Origin: Lacrimispora indolis DSM 755
GTDB lineage: Bacteria; Bacillota; Clostridia; Lachnospirales; Lachnospiraceae
Direction: 5' to 3'
Assembly: GCF_000526995.1 (NCBI RefSeq)
Contig: NZ_AZUI01000001.1
Location: 4,010,001 to 4,074,000 of the forward strand
DNA length: 64,000 nt
Below are positions 41,918-50,075 of the stretch, piece after piece. The position numbers and the translations under genes were made by a program. Position 1 is the first letter of the stretch; every line of letters starts with the position of its first letter. Below the pieces are notes generated by a model. The model ran no database searches. It was given only the letters and a program-made list of their open reading frames with translations, and was not told the DNA's origin.

Positions 41918-42793
41918 TCAGTCATATAGTCCAGCAATTTCAGGATACCGTTCAATTAGTTTTTTATTGGCGTTTTCCATTTGCCGGCAATATTCCTCAT
42001 ATGAAGCGCTCAGACGTTTCATGGAAGGAATAAAAACATCATAGTAGCCGCTTGTAGTGTTAAATTCTTTAAGTTGGTTTTGAATTTTAAATGCCGGGGA
42101 ATTCTTATATTCTTCTGACTGTTTAAATTCCAGATATCTTTCCAGATATTCCTTATTCTCTGACAGGAATTGATCCGGATTTTCAATGGACTTCTTTGTG
42201 TTTTCCATCATTTCAGCAATATTCTGAGTACTGATATGCTGTGTACATTCTGTTAAATAGTCCTGCAGATCCTGCGTAACACTCAGGGCCGGCATATTGT
42301 CCAGGAATTCCATGATTTTCCGGTATGCCAGGCGCTGGTCACTTGTTTTAACCGGTTCATTTAAAAATCGGGCAAAATGCAGGCAGATAAACCTGCCGTA
42401 ATACCCGGGAAATGCATTCAGCAGCCGTTCCGCGATTGTTGCAGTCTGTTCAAGGGCTTCCAGTTCCCTGGCTGCGTCAGTATAGCTTTTATCCCGGGAA
42501 AGGCGGTCAAGGATTCCTTTCTTTTTCTGCTCTTTTTGGGCTGCCAGTTCTTTCTGAACCGAAAGGTTTTGCAGCAGTTCACCTGTTTCATCGACAAGTA
42601 TTGCTTTGATTTCTTCCGTGCTGATTCCAAGTTTGCGTAGGACTGATATTTTCTTTAAGCACTCCACATCGCTTTCACTGAAATCACGATACCCGTTTTC
42701 TAAAACAGAAGGAACGATCAATTTCTGATCTGTGTAGTATTCAATTGCTTTTTTTGTCAAATTGGTTGTTTTGCTTGTTTCATTGATTAACAT
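41918..42793 (-). CDS. MerR-family transcriptional regulator
   Basis: A 291-residue MerR regulator. The N-terminal winged helix is 'INETSKTTNLTKKAIEYYTD' with 'GYRDFSESDVECLKKISVLR', then a long helix and a C-terminal effector region of about 200 residues that is helical ('FLSENKEYLERYLEFKQSEE') without recognised ligand motifs or metal-binding cysteines. ATG 42793 has AGGTG upstream; GTG 42802 and ATG 42799 are alternatives. Its own promoter has the 19-bp spacer typical of MerR-activated genes (42811-42841), so autoregulation is likely. No neighbouring target is evident. Confidence 0.85.
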   Translation of the reverse strand: MLINETSKTTNLTKKAIEYYTDQKLIVPSVLENGYRDFSESDVECLKKISVLRKLGISTEEIKAILVDETGELLQNLSVQKELAAQKEQKKKGILDRLSRDKSYTDAARELEALEQTATIAERLLNAFPGYYGRFICLHFARFLNEPVKTSDQRLAYRKIMEFLDNMPALSVTQDLQDYLTECTQHISTQNIAEMMENTKKSIENPDQFLSENKEYLERYLEFKQSEEYKNSPAFKIQNQLKEFNTTSGYYDVFIPSMKRLSASYEEYCRQMENANKKLIERYPEIAGLYD

Positions 42794-42810
42794 ATTCATC
42801 ACCTAGGAAC

Positions 42811-42841
42811 ATTATAATCCAACACCCAAGGGGATAGTCAA
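42811..42841 (-). promoter_or_regulatory. MerR-type promoter with 19-bp spacer
   Basis: On the minus strand TTGACT and TATAAT are separated by 19 bp, with ATCC/GGAT symmetry at the spacer ends. MerR proteins activate such overlong promoters by untwisting DNA. It drives the MerR gene itself. Confidence 0.75.
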
Positions 42842-42954
42842 TAGTATCTTAAAAAAATAAATTCATGGATTGGTTTTGTCTGCAATCGGATTCCGCTAAA
42901 GACGAGGGAAAATAATTGTGTTATAATATCAGCAAATAAGAATCAGGAGGGGAA

Positions 42955-43653
42955 ATGAAAATGAAAACCATAGGATTGATAGGCGGAATGAGTTGGGAAA
43001 GTACAGTTACATATTATAAAATCGCAAATGAAACAGTGAAAAAGGAAATGGGCGGCTTGCATTCTGCAAAGGTTTTGTTGTACAGCGTGGATTTTGCTGA
43101 AATCGAGAAGTGCCAGGCAGATGGAGACTGGGATAAAAGCGCTGATATTTTATCAAGGGCAGCTAAAAATCTCGAAAAAGCGGGGGCAGACTTTATTGTG
43201 ATCTGTACAAATACCATGCACAAGGTAGTTCCGCAAATCCGGAAGAGCATCGGCATTCCCCTTGTCCATATCGCTGAGGCAACGGCAGAGGAATTAAAGC
43301 GTCATAACATTACAAAGGTCGCATTGCTGGGAACAAAATATACCATGACTCAGGATTTTTATAAGGAAAAGTTAGTGGATGCAGGAATTACGGTCTTAAT
43401 TCCGGATGAACAGGAGATTGAAATTGTTAACGATGTGATCTATCATGAATTGTGTTTGGGCGTTATTTCCCAAACGTCTAAGGAAGAATATTGCAGGATT
43501 ATTCATGGTCTTGCAGAACAAGGCGCACAGGGAGTGATTCTCGGCTGTACGGAAATCGGTCTGCTGATACAGCAAAAGGATACAGAATTACCTGTTTTTG
43601 ATACCGCACAAATCCACGCCGAAAAGGCTGCGAGGCTTTCTCTGGAAGGATAA
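42955..43653 (+). CDS. Aspartate/glutamate racemase family protein (RacX-like)
   Basis: A 232-residue cofactor-independent amino-acid racemase. 'IGLIGGMSWESTVTYYKIAN' is the family opening; the two catalytic cysteines lie in 'VICTNTMH' and 'ILGCTEIGLL'. E. coli YgeA and B. subtilis RacX are close relatives with broad specificity. The ribosome site is AGGAGGGG. The next small gene begins 5 nt after its stop, so they are probably co-expressed. It could supply D-amino acids for the cell envelope. Confidence 0.9.
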   Translation: MKMKTIGLIGGMSWESTVTYYKIANETVKKEMGGLHSAKVLLYSVDFAEIEKCQADGDWDKSADILSRAAKNLEKAGADFIVICTNTMHKVVPQIRKSIGIPLVHIAEATAEELKRHNITKVALLGTKYTMTQDFYKEKLVDAGITVLIPDEQEIEIVNDVIYHELCLGVISQTSKEEYCRIIHGLAEQGAQGVILGCTEIGLLIQQKDTELPVFDTAQIHAEKAARLSLEG

Positions 43654-43658
43654 CCTCT

Positions 43659-44018
43659 ATGGATCTCGTACAGCTTAAAATAAAAAATCATGGGAATATC
43701 AATCAATATATTTCTCAAATAAGAAAATTTGACCCTTCGATGCCCATCAATATAATAAAGCACAATATCATACATAATAATTTTGCAGTATCGTTTGATC
43801 TGCATTATTTTGATGTGTTAGAAGAGTTGGAGAGTATTGATAAAAAAGTTATATTTCGTAATTTAATAAGTTCTCTTATAGATTCAGGTGCTGATGTCGA
43901 AATCTATCATAGCGGGGAATTGATTACGCTGGAATTTCTGGATAACTGGTTAAACACCATAAATGAAATAAAACTCGAAACAGAACTGGATATGGACCGG
44001 GAATCAGGCGAAGGATAA
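43659..44018 (+). CDS. Hypothetical small protein coupled to the racemase gene
   Basis: A 119-residue protein that I do not recognise with certainty. It begins 'MDLVQLKIKNHGNINQYISQ', contains a likely helix-strand pattern ('FDPSMPINIIKHNIIHNNFA', 'RNLISSLIDSGADVEIYHSG') and ends in an acidic tail ('LETELDMDRESGEG'). The alternation loosely recalls the ribosomal L7/L12 C-terminal fold, with no firm match. No signal peptide or membrane helix. GGAAGGA inside the racemase 3' end acts as ribosome site, so translation is coupled. Confidence 0.6.
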   Translation: MDLVQLKIKNHGNINQYISQIRKFDPSMPINIIKHNIIHNNFAVSFDLHYFDVLEELESIDKKVIFRNLISSLIDSGADVEIYHSGELITLEFLDNWLNTINEIKLETELDMDRESGEG

Positions 44019-44129
44019 ATTTAACGAAATCAAGTGAGCAGCGAATCGGATTGCCAACATATGCGTGACAATTATAATAAAGAAAATGAGCATTATTTTA
44101 ATAAAGTCCGAAATTTGCGGAGGAAAAAT

Positions 44130-44552
44130 ATGGATATACACATAGTTTATGAAGCTCCGCCGGCCCGGGATTACGTCAGCCTTCGGCTGCGTTCCGGAAT
44201 GGGAAGCAAAGATTTAAACAGGAGTCAGACTGCCTTGAAGAATTCCCTGTTCACGGTATCCCTGTATGATAATGAAAAACTGTTCGGGTTTGGCAGGGTA
44301 GTGGGAGATGGGGGGATCACTTATATTGTAAGTGATATTATGGTAGATAAGGAGTATCAGCGGAGAGGCTATGCGGAGCAGATTATGAGGGCCATTGACC
44401 GTTACTTTGAAGAAAACGCCCATGAAGACAGCTACATTTGCCTGATAGCCAACCGCCCTGCTGACTTACTGTATCACAGGCACCAATTTGAATACCTGCC
44501 GGAAGATAAATGCGGAATGCTGCGGGATCAGAACTCTATGCTGCAGATTTAA
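44130..44552 (+). CDS. GNAT N-acetyltransferase
   Basis: A 140-residue acetyltransferase. 'LFGFGRVVGDGGITYIVSDI' and 'MVDKEYQRRGYAEQIMRAID' carry the strand 4 and acetyl-CoA loop (Q-R-R-G-Y-A), and 'YLPEDKCGMLRDQN' the C-terminal part. The frame opens at 44034, but ATG 44130 with GGAGGAAAA upstream gives the usual size for this YjcF/SatA-like group. Substrate unknown. The dcd gene follows after 38 bp. Confidence 0.85.
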   Translation: MDIHIVYEAPPARDYVSLRLRSGMGSKDLNRSQTALKNSLFTVSLYDNEKLFGFGRVVGDGGITYIVSDIMVDKEYQRRGYAEQIMRAIDRYFEENAHEDSYICLIANRPADLLYHRHQFEYLPEDKCGMLRDQNSMLQI

Positions 44553-44590
44553 CCGTGGATTATTATAGGATAGGATGAAAGGATTTTACT

Positions 44591-45127
44591 ATGATTTTAT
44601 CAGATAAAACGATCTTTAAAATGTTAAAGGAAAAAACATTATTTATTGAACCGATTGAAGAGGAACAAATACAGCCTGCAAGCGTGGATATCCGCCTTGG
44701 AAATACATTCAGCATTGTTGAGGATTCACCTAATGGAATCATTACAATGCAAAATGAAATCAGCTATAAAACAATCCAGACGGATAAGTACATTCTTCTT
44801 CCGGGACAGTTTGTCCTTGCCACCACATTGGAGTATTTTGTGATGCCCAATGATCTTACGGCATTTGTTGAGGGCAGAAGCTCACTTGGAAGAATGGGCT
44901 TATTTATCCAGAATGCCGGCTGGGTTGATCCTGGGTTTGAGGGAGAAATCACTCTTGAATTATTTAATGCCAATCGCTGTGCAATCGAATTGCAGGCAGG
45001 CCGCAGAGTTGGACAGCTTGTTTTCGCCCAGTTGGATGATATTGCTTTAAATCCCTATAAGGGAAAATATCAGGGACAAAAGGGTGCTACCGGTTCCAGG
45101 GTGTTTCTGGATAAAGAGACAAAGTGA
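44591..45127 (+). CDS. dcd: dCTP deaminase
   Basis: A 178-residue trimeric deaminase/dUTPase-fold enzyme converting dCTP to dUTP (or directly to dUMP in bifunctional members). '[14 protein letters not shown]' is the N-terminal signature, '[20 protein letters not shown]' the nucleotide triphosphate loop, and '[16 protein letters not shown]' carries the catalytic Glu. It is slightly shorter than E. coli Dcd (193). Whether it also acts as dUTPase cannot be settled by eye. The ribosome site is AAAGGATT. Confidence 0.9.
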   Translation: MILSDKTIFKMLKEKTLFIEPIEEEQIQPASVDIRLGNTFSIVEDSPNGIITMQNEISYKTIQTDKYILLPGQFVLATTLEYFVMPNDLTAFVEGRSSLGRMGLFIQNAGWVDPGFEGEITLELFNANRCAIELQAGRRVGQLVFAQLDDIALNPYKGKYQGQKGATGSRVFLDKETK

Positions 45128-45293
45128 TGCAATGATCAATGCAGTTTGTGTATTTAAGCTGGAGGTAAAAAAGCTATCCTGTAAAGAGCACTTATAAATT
45201 TAGGTTTATCATAATGGTTTGTCTGATTTCAGGCAGGCATTTGTAAAAATGGAAGAACAGCATTTCTAAATTGATTATAGGGGGGATTTTGTT

Positions 45294-46004
45294 ATGATGG
45301 TGACAGGTACGTCAGGTTATTCAGCTAATTATAGTCAGATGCAGATTATGAACAGCGGAAATCAGGATACCAGTCTGAAAGCAATTCAGGATCAGATTGA
45401 AAATGTGCAGAAGCAGTTACAGGTTCTTTCCGGTAATGAAAAGATATCTGCAGAAGAAAAAATGAGCAAGCAAAGGGATTTACAGCAGCAGCTCCAGGAC
45501 TTAAACAAACAGCTGGCCCAGAGAAAAATAGAAATCCAGCAGGAAAGACGGGAAAAGGCAGCTGCTAAAGTAAATAGCATGGATGAGGTTTCTCAAAATG
45601 CGGAGAATCAGGAATCCGGTATGATGGAAACCGTTTCCATGAAAGGTTTGATCCATGCAGATACTTCCATGAAGCAGGTGAAAACGGTCCAAACCGTGAA
45701 AACAGGGATGGAGGGCAGAGCCGGTGTATTGGAGAGGGAAATAAAAACAGACAGAGGAAGAGGATCCACAGAAAAAAAGGAGGCTGAACTTGCAAAGCTC
45801 AACGGACGCATCAATGATGCTTCTTCTGATATGATGAAACGGGCTGCTGATGCTGAAACAACATTGGAGGTATCCGGAGAAAATAAAGAGAGGACAGAAG
45901 AAGGAGATACGAGAGACCGCCTGGAAGATACAGCGGGAGATTCTATGTACATACACCTATCTGAAGAAGAGATAAAGGGCCAGTATGTGGATATGAGATT
46001 GTAA
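45294..46004 (+). CDS. FlxA-like coiled-coil protein
   Basis: A 236-residue protein. Residues 20-95 form a heptad-rich coiled coil ('IQDQIENVQKQLQVLSGNEK', 'QRDLQQQLQDLNKQLAQRKI') of the FlxA-like type, preceded by a short polar segment ('MMVTGTSGYSANYSQMQIM'). The rest is hydrophilic and rich in Glu/Lys. It has no signal peptide. FlxA in E. coli is expressed with flagellar genes, but no flagellar gene is near, so motility linkage is unproven. A terminator follows at 46077. Confidence 0.75.
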   Translation: MMVTGTSGYSANYSQMQIMNSGNQDTSLKAIQDQIENVQKQLQVLSGNEKISAEEKMSKQRDLQQQLQDLNKQLAQRKIEIQQERREKAAAKVNSMDEVSQNAENQESGMMETVSMKGLIHADTSMKQVKTVQTVKTGMEGRAGVLEREIKTDRGRGSTEKKEAELAKLNGRINDASSDMMKRAADAETTLEVSGENKERTEEGDTRDRLEDTAGDSMYIHLSEEEIKGQYVDMRL

Positions 46005-46076
46005 TTTTCAGGAGATTTCAAAAATGGGATTTCCTGATTAAGGATTGACAGCGCCTCTGGTAAATGATATGCTTTT

Positions 46077-46104
46077 AAGCCGTCACATAGTGGCGGCTTT
46101 TATA
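46077..46104 (+). terminator. Terminator of the FlxA-like gene
   Basis: AAGCCGTCA pairs with TGGCGGCTT (one G-U) across CATAG, followed by TTATAG. Confidence 0.7.
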
Positions 46105-46127
46105 GCGGAAAAACCAGGATAGCACAG

Positions 46128-46220
46128 AGGTTATGCCCGGTGAAGCGGGGGCCACCCGATAGTGCGGGTGAGGCTCTGCTGGGTGGGCTGTGACCCTTGG
46201 TCATTGGGAATATCCGATTG
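46128..46220 (+). repeat. Dispersed intergenic repeat, copy 2 (long form)
   Basis: Ordered blocks: 'GGTTATGCCCGGTGAAGCGG', a small hairpin CACCCG-ATAGTG-CGGGTG, 'GGCTCTG', and 'GTGACCCTTGGTCATTGGG' followed by AATATCC. It lies just upstream of an MBL-fold gene. Copies: 10577-10637 (minus) and 61940-62008. Confidence 0.65.
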
Positions 46221-46238
46221 AACAGGAGGATTTAATAT

Positions 46239-46967
46239 ATGGAATTTAGACAGCTGACAGATGGTATTTATTACAGCATGTTTGATAAAGAGGCCGACAG
46301 GCCGGTCCTTGGATATGTAAAAGGGCAGAAATATTCTTTTATGGTGGACGCAGGCAATTCCAAAAGTCATGTGGAATCATTTTATGAAGCTCTGGATAAG
46401 GAAGGCTTAAAAAGGCCGGACATGATTGCGGTCACCCATTGGCATTGGAATCACACCTTTGGTTTGCACGCAGCAGCAGGGATCACCATTGCCCATGAAA
46501 AAACCAACGCTAAATTAGAAGAAATGGCGGAATGGAAATGGACGGATTCTGAGATGAAAAAGAGGCTGGAAGAAAAGATTGAGATCGAATTTGCGGATAC
46601 GTGTATCCGTAAAGAATATCCGCTGCTTTCGGAAATACGGGTGGTGACTTCTGATCTTTCTTTCAATGATGTTATGAAGATTGATCTGGGAGGCGTTTTT
46701 GCAGAATTGCATCATGTGCCATCTCCTCACAGTGAAGACTGTGTCTGCGTATTCATACCTGAGGAAAGAGTGTTGTTCATTGGAGATGGGGTTGGAGTGG
46801 ATTATTATAATAACTGCTTTTTAGATAAGAGCAAACTGCGTTCATTGATTACGGCAGTGGAAGGATTTGATTTTGATATTTGCGTCATGGGGCATGCCGA
46901 ACCCATGAGTAAGCAAAATATCTTAAACATCATGCATTCCCTCCTGAGCCGGAAGGAAAACCGCTGA
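46239..46967 (+). CDS. Metallo-beta-lactamase-fold hydrolase with HxHxNH motif
   Basis: A 242-residue MBL-fold protein. The metal motif reads 'THWHWNHTFG' (His67, His69, Asn71, His72); Asn71 replaces the usual Asp that binds the second zinc. The third ligand region 'HVPSPHSEDCVCVF' and 'LFIGDGVGVDYYN' follow, and 'CVMGHAEPMS' gives the last His. The substitution could mean a mononuclear or altered active site. No signal peptide. A ribosome site GGAGGAT precedes ATG 46239. Substrate unknown. Confidence 0.82.
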   Translation: MEFRQLTDGIYYSMFDKEADRPVLGYVKGQKYSFMVDAGNSKSHVESFYEALDKEGLKRPDMIAVTHWHWNHTFGLHAAAGITIAHEKTNAKLEEMAEWKWTDSEMKKRLEEKIEIEFADTCIRKEYPLLSEIRVVTSDLSFNDVMKIDLGGVFAELHHVPSPHSEDCVCVFIPEERVLFIGDGVGVDYYNNCFLDKSKLRSLITAVEGFDFDICVMGHAEPMSKQNILNIMHSLLSRKENR

Positions 46968-47080
46968 GAAATCTTTGCTATGCGATCATCTGTTTACATG
47001 GTATATTTAGAGGGAGAAAGCTAAAAATAACGGTAATCATTGATCATTACATCGTGCAGATAAGAACAGGAGGTTTTACC

Positions 47081-47485
47081 ATGTTAGGTCATTATTTGAT
47101 GTTTAACAGAAACTGTGAAGAAGCAGTTAAGGTTTATGAAAAGGCGTTTAACGGGAAAATCATTGAAATGCAAAAATACAGCGACATGCCGCCTAATCCT
47201 GCTTTCCCTATTCCCGATGAAGACAAGAACCTGGTTTTACATGCCAAGGTGCAGCTTGACGGTATGGAGATCATGTGCGCTGACAGCTCCGAACGAAGCA
47301 TAAAAGGTGATAATATGTATGTATCCATCACAACTAAGGATGCTGGGCTGGTGAAAAAAGCATGGGGTATTTTAAAACAGGACGGAGAAATATATATGGA
47401 ACTGGCCCCGTCATTTTTTGCAGCTCTTCATGGATCCTTACAGGATAAATACGGCATCAACTGGATGTTTACGGCATTAAAATAG
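47081..47485 (+). CDS. VOC-superfamily protein (PhnB-like)
   Basis: A 134-residue vicinal-oxygen-chelate-fold protein of the PhnB/YjdN type. It opens 'MLGHYLMFNRNCEEAVKVYE', continues 'VLHAKVQLDGMEIMCADSSE' and ends 'DKYGINWMFTALK', the characteristic close ('D.fGv.W'). These proteins bind metals, antibiotics or small substrates; the actual role is generally unknown. ATG 47081 has AGGAGG upstream. Two hairpins follow the gene. Confidence 0.88.
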   Translation: MLGHYLMFNRNCEEAVKVYEKAFNGKIIEMQKYSDMPPNPAFPIPDEDKNLVLHAKVQLDGMEIMCADSSERSIKGDNMYVSITTKDAGLVKKAWGILKQDGEIYMELAPSFFAALHGSLQDKYGINWMFTALK

Positions 47486-47503
47486 ATACAAGCTGTAAAT
47501 GGA

Positions 47504-47537
47504 CTTACCGGTTCACCCCGTCATGTGGGCCGGTAAG
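47504..47537 (+). terminator. Hairpin after the VOC gene
   Basis: CTTACCGG pairs perfectly with CCGGTAAG across an 18-nt loop; followed by CTTGTTAAAA, so a weak terminator at best. Confidence 0.45.
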
Positions 47538-47580
47538 CTTGTTAAAAGATCTGGCGGAATGATTCAGCCCAAAAATCAGA

Positions 47581-47608
47581 TTCGTCCTCAAAAGGGACGA
47601 TTTTTATT
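47581..47608 (+). terminator. Terminator before the glycosylase gene
   Basis: CGTCC pairs with GGACG (extended by imperfect ATT/AT), followed by ATTTTTATTT. Short stem but good T run. Confidence 0.55.
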
Positions 47609-47730
47609 TAAGGAGAGTGACTCTGGACGGCAGTCCATCCTGCTTTTGGCAAGGATATTCCAAATTGTCTGGATCAAACCCTGTTTTCAAACACTTACTA
47701 TTAACAAAATACGAGAGAAAGGATGACGGG

Positions 47731-48327
47731 ATGAAAAAACTGGACAGAGAGTTTTACAACAGGGATTCGATCCTGGTTGCCAGGGAGTTATTAGGAAAAG
47801 TACTTGTTCACCAATGGGAAGGGCAGAGGGTCTCAGCCAGGATCGTGGAGGCGGAAGCTTATATGGGCCTTGAAGATAAGGCGGCCCATTCCTACGGCGG
47901 GAGGAGGACTCCAAGGGTGGAAGTCATGTATGGAGATCCTGGTTTTGCCTATATATTTCCAATCTATGGGATGTACTTCTGCTTTAATGTGGTGACAAGG
48001 GAAAAGGGCGTTCCCCAGGCGGTTTTAATAAGAGGTGTGGAACCCTTGGAGGGAATCCGGGAGATGGCGGAAAAAAGATATGGAAAGCCTTATGAGGAAC
48101 TGTCAAAAAGTCAGCGAAAGGGCATCTCAAACGGGCCTGGAAAGCTGTGCAAGGCATTATCCCTGGACAGAAGCTTTAACGGCGCAGACTTATGCGGCGA
48201 CCAGGTATATATTGAGGAGGGGCCAGGTGAGGACTTTCAAATCATAGCAACAAAACGGATAGGGATCGATTATGCGGAAGAAGCCAGGGACTATCTTTGG
48301 CGGTTCTATATAGAAGGGACTCAGTAA
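47731..48327 (+). CDS. 3-methyladenine DNA glycosylase (AAG/MPG family)
   Basis: A 198-residue monofunctional glycosylase that excises alkylated purines. 'DREFYNRDSILVARELLGKV' opens the fold, 'RIVEAEAYMGLEDKAAHSYG' carries the catalytic Glu and 'FPIYGMYFCFNVVT' plus 'RGVEPLEGIREMAEKRYG' and 'ISNGPGKLCKALSLDR' are family blocks. ATG 47731 is chosen because of GAGAAAGGATG; the frame from 47617 crosses a terminator. Length and motifs are standard. Confidence 0.93.
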   Translation: MKKLDREFYNRDSILVARELLGKVLVHQWEGQRVSARIVEAEAYMGLEDKAAHSYGGRRTPRVEVMYGDPGFAYIFPIYGMYFCFNVVTREKGVPQAVLIRGVEPLEGIREMAEKRYGKPYEELSKSQRKGISNGPGKLCKALSLDRSFNGADLCGDQVYIEEGPGEDFQIIATKRIGIDYAEEARDYLWRFYIEGTQ

Positions 48328-48353
48328 GGCACCTTATAGACGTTCTCAGCCGG

Positions 48354-48385
48354 AAAAAAGGCATCAGGATTTCTCCCGGTGCCTT
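48354..48385. terminator. Terminator between convergent glycosylase and methyltransferase genes
   Basis: AAAGGCATC pairs with GGTGCCTTT (one G-U) around AGGATTTCTCCC. On the minus strand it is followed by T6, so it mainly serves the leftward methyltransferase gene. Confidence 0.75.
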
Positions 48386-48404
48386 TGCAGCTTCTTCATT
48401 CCGT

Positions 48405-49136
48405 TTATTTTTTCCTGGCTGAAATAATCAGCATCATGGGCCTGCGAAGCTCATCTTCCATGCCTTTGACGGTTTCGAGCAGATGTTTTGATGGCTGAGG
48501 CTCCACAACTCCGGTCAATTCAAATCCTCCCTGCATCAAACCATTTAAGTAGGTTGTCAGTGTCTTATGATATTTGGTGACCTTTTCTCCAAGGAAATTG
48601 GCCTGTCTTGGTCCCTCAAAAAAGTAATTGTCAACCGGGAAGTGAAGGATCTTTCCGGTTTCATCGCAATACCATTCCTGGCTTCCATAAGCCGTAAAAA
48701 CCGGATGCTCTGCAGAGAAAATAAAATCTCCTCCCTGTACAAGACAGGAGGATACTTTCTCAACAATTCCTTCAAAGGATTCAATATAATGGAATGCAAG
48801 AGAACTGATGACGGCATCAAAGGAATTTTCTCCGAAAGAAATATCCTCTATGGGCATTTGGTGATAGGAGATTTTATTGCTTGTCTTTTCTCTGGCCGCT
48901 GAGAGCATATTTTGGGAAATATCAACGCCTGTGACAGACTTGGCGCCATGTTCTATGGCATATTGGCAGTGCCAGCCAAATCCGCAGCCTAAATCCAGCA
49001 CCCTTCTATCTTTAAAATCAGGCAGCATTGCTTCAAGGGTCTTCCATTCGCCTGCACCGGCAAGCCCTTTTGTGGAACGGTCCATGTTACTGTATTTTTC
49101 AAAAAAAGTTTTGTTATCGTATTGATTTTGTTTCAT
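48405..49136 (-). CDS. Class I SAM-dependent methyltransferase
   Basis: A 243-residue methyltransferase. 'RRVLDLGCGFGWHCQYAIEH' is motif I, 'SVTGVDISQNMLSAAREKT' motif II, 'DAVISSLAFHYIESFEGIVE' motif IV and the substrate side includes 'AEHPVFTAYGSQEW'. It belongs to the UbiE/Methyltransf_11-type group acting on small molecules; the substrate is not known. No signal peptide. The plus-strand neighbour starts about 300 bp away. Confidence 0.88.
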   Translation of the reverse strand: MKQNQYDNKTFFEKYSNMDRSTKGLAGAGEWKTLEAMLPDFKDRRVLDLGCGFGWHCQYAIEHGAKSVTGVDISQNMLSAAREKTSNKISYHQMPIEDISFGENSFDAVISSLAFHYIESFEGIVEKVSSCLVQGGDFIFSAEHPVFTAYGSQEWYCDETGKILHFPVDNYFFEGPRQANFLGEKVTKYHKTLTTYLNGLMQGGFELTGVVEPQPSKHLLETVKGMEDELRRPMMLIISARKK

Positions 49137-49438
49137 GGCTGAATTCTCCTGTTTATATTATTTTATACCGCTTTTGTGTGGCCGGTTTTCTTCCTTTATT
49201 CAAAGCTTCAAAGAGATTATATCACAATTATGAGTAAAAATCCTTAAAGATCGGGTAAATACAGGAGATTATGGCTTAAGCTTAAACAAAGTAAAGGATG
49301 ATTATATACCATATAAGTAGGAATAACGATTGTTATTATATGAGAATTGATGTAAAATTTATATAGCATTGATTGCATGGTTTGGGGACCGGTCTATGCC
49401 GGCTGGATCCCAAAGCGGAAGGAGGCATTATTCTGGAG
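49137..49438. other. Divergent promoter region between methyltransferase and NUDIX genes
   Basis: No gene. It holds the leftward methyltransferase promoter (not resolved) and a clear rightward promoter at 49330-49358. Confidence 0.6.
49330..49358 (+). promoter_or_regulatory. Promoter of the NUDIX-MsrAB group
   Basis: TTGTTA (49330-49335) and TAAAAT (49353-49358) with a 17-bp spacer, about 80 bp before the NUDIX start. Confidence 0.6.
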
Positions 49439-50044
49439 ATGGAACAATTTTCGATCCGGCGTCCTGGAATTATCGGAGAAGAAAAATTCAGACAATATGC
49501 GGTGCTCATTCCCCTGATCCGCATTTCAGGAATCACATATCTGCTGTTTGAAAAACGATCCAATCAACTGAAACGCCAGCCGGGGGAAGTCTGCTTTCCC
49601 GGCGGAAAGCTTGAGGAAGGGGAATCCCTGGAAGAATGTGCGGTGCGTGAAACGTCTGAGGAGCTGAATGTACTGCCTGAGCGGATAGAAGTGATGGGAC
49701 CGGGGGATATTTACTTATCGCCGTTTAACTTAATGATCCATTCTTTTATCGGCGTTATAAATGACTATCAGGATACATTCAGCAGGGATGAGGTGGAAGA
49801 GATCATAAAGGTGCCGCTGGATTTCCTTTCCAGCCAGGAGCCTGAGAGATTTGTGAGCAAGCTGATTTCAGAACCTCCGGAAGACTTTCCGTATGAATGG
49901 ATTCCGGGAGGGGTAAAATACCCTTGGGCAAAAGGAACTTATGACGTCTTGTTTTACAAATATGAGAACTGGATCATATGGGGCATGACGGCACAGATCG
50001 TAAAGTCAGCGGTGAATCTGATGAAAGAATACGATATCAGGTGA
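49439..50044 (+). CDS. NUDIX hydrolase, coenzyme A pyrophosphatase-like
   Basis: A 201-residue NUDIX protein. The NUDIX box is '[20 protein letters not shown]' continuing into 'ELNV', with the expected G-x5-E-x7-REU-xEExGU spacing except Asn for the last Gly. '[20 protein letters not shown]' just before the box matches the CoA diphosphatase extension ('h.gqisFPGG'). It would hydrolyse CoA or similar diphosphates. The start ATG 49439 is uncertain: AGGAGG lies 13 nt upstream, somewhat far. MsrAB follows after 31 bp, so an oxidative-damage clean-up unit is conceivable. Confidence 0.85.
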   Translation: MEQFSIRRPGIIGEEKFRQYAVLIPLIRISGITYLLFEKRSNQLKRQPGEVCFPGGKLEEGESLEECAVRETSEELNVLPERIEVMGPGDIYLSPFNLMIHSFIGVINDYQDTFSRDEVEEIIKVPLDFLSSQEPERFVSKLISEPPEDFPYEWIPGGVKYPWAKGTYDVLFYKYENWIIWGMTAQIVKSAVNLMKEYDIR

Positions 50045-50075
50045 TTTTATTTTATTTTCAAGAGAGGTGATTCCT

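Noticed and set aside
47499..47726. 75-codon frame between VOC and glycosylase genes
   Set aside because: Runs through two hairpins and has no family resemblance; read as non-coding.
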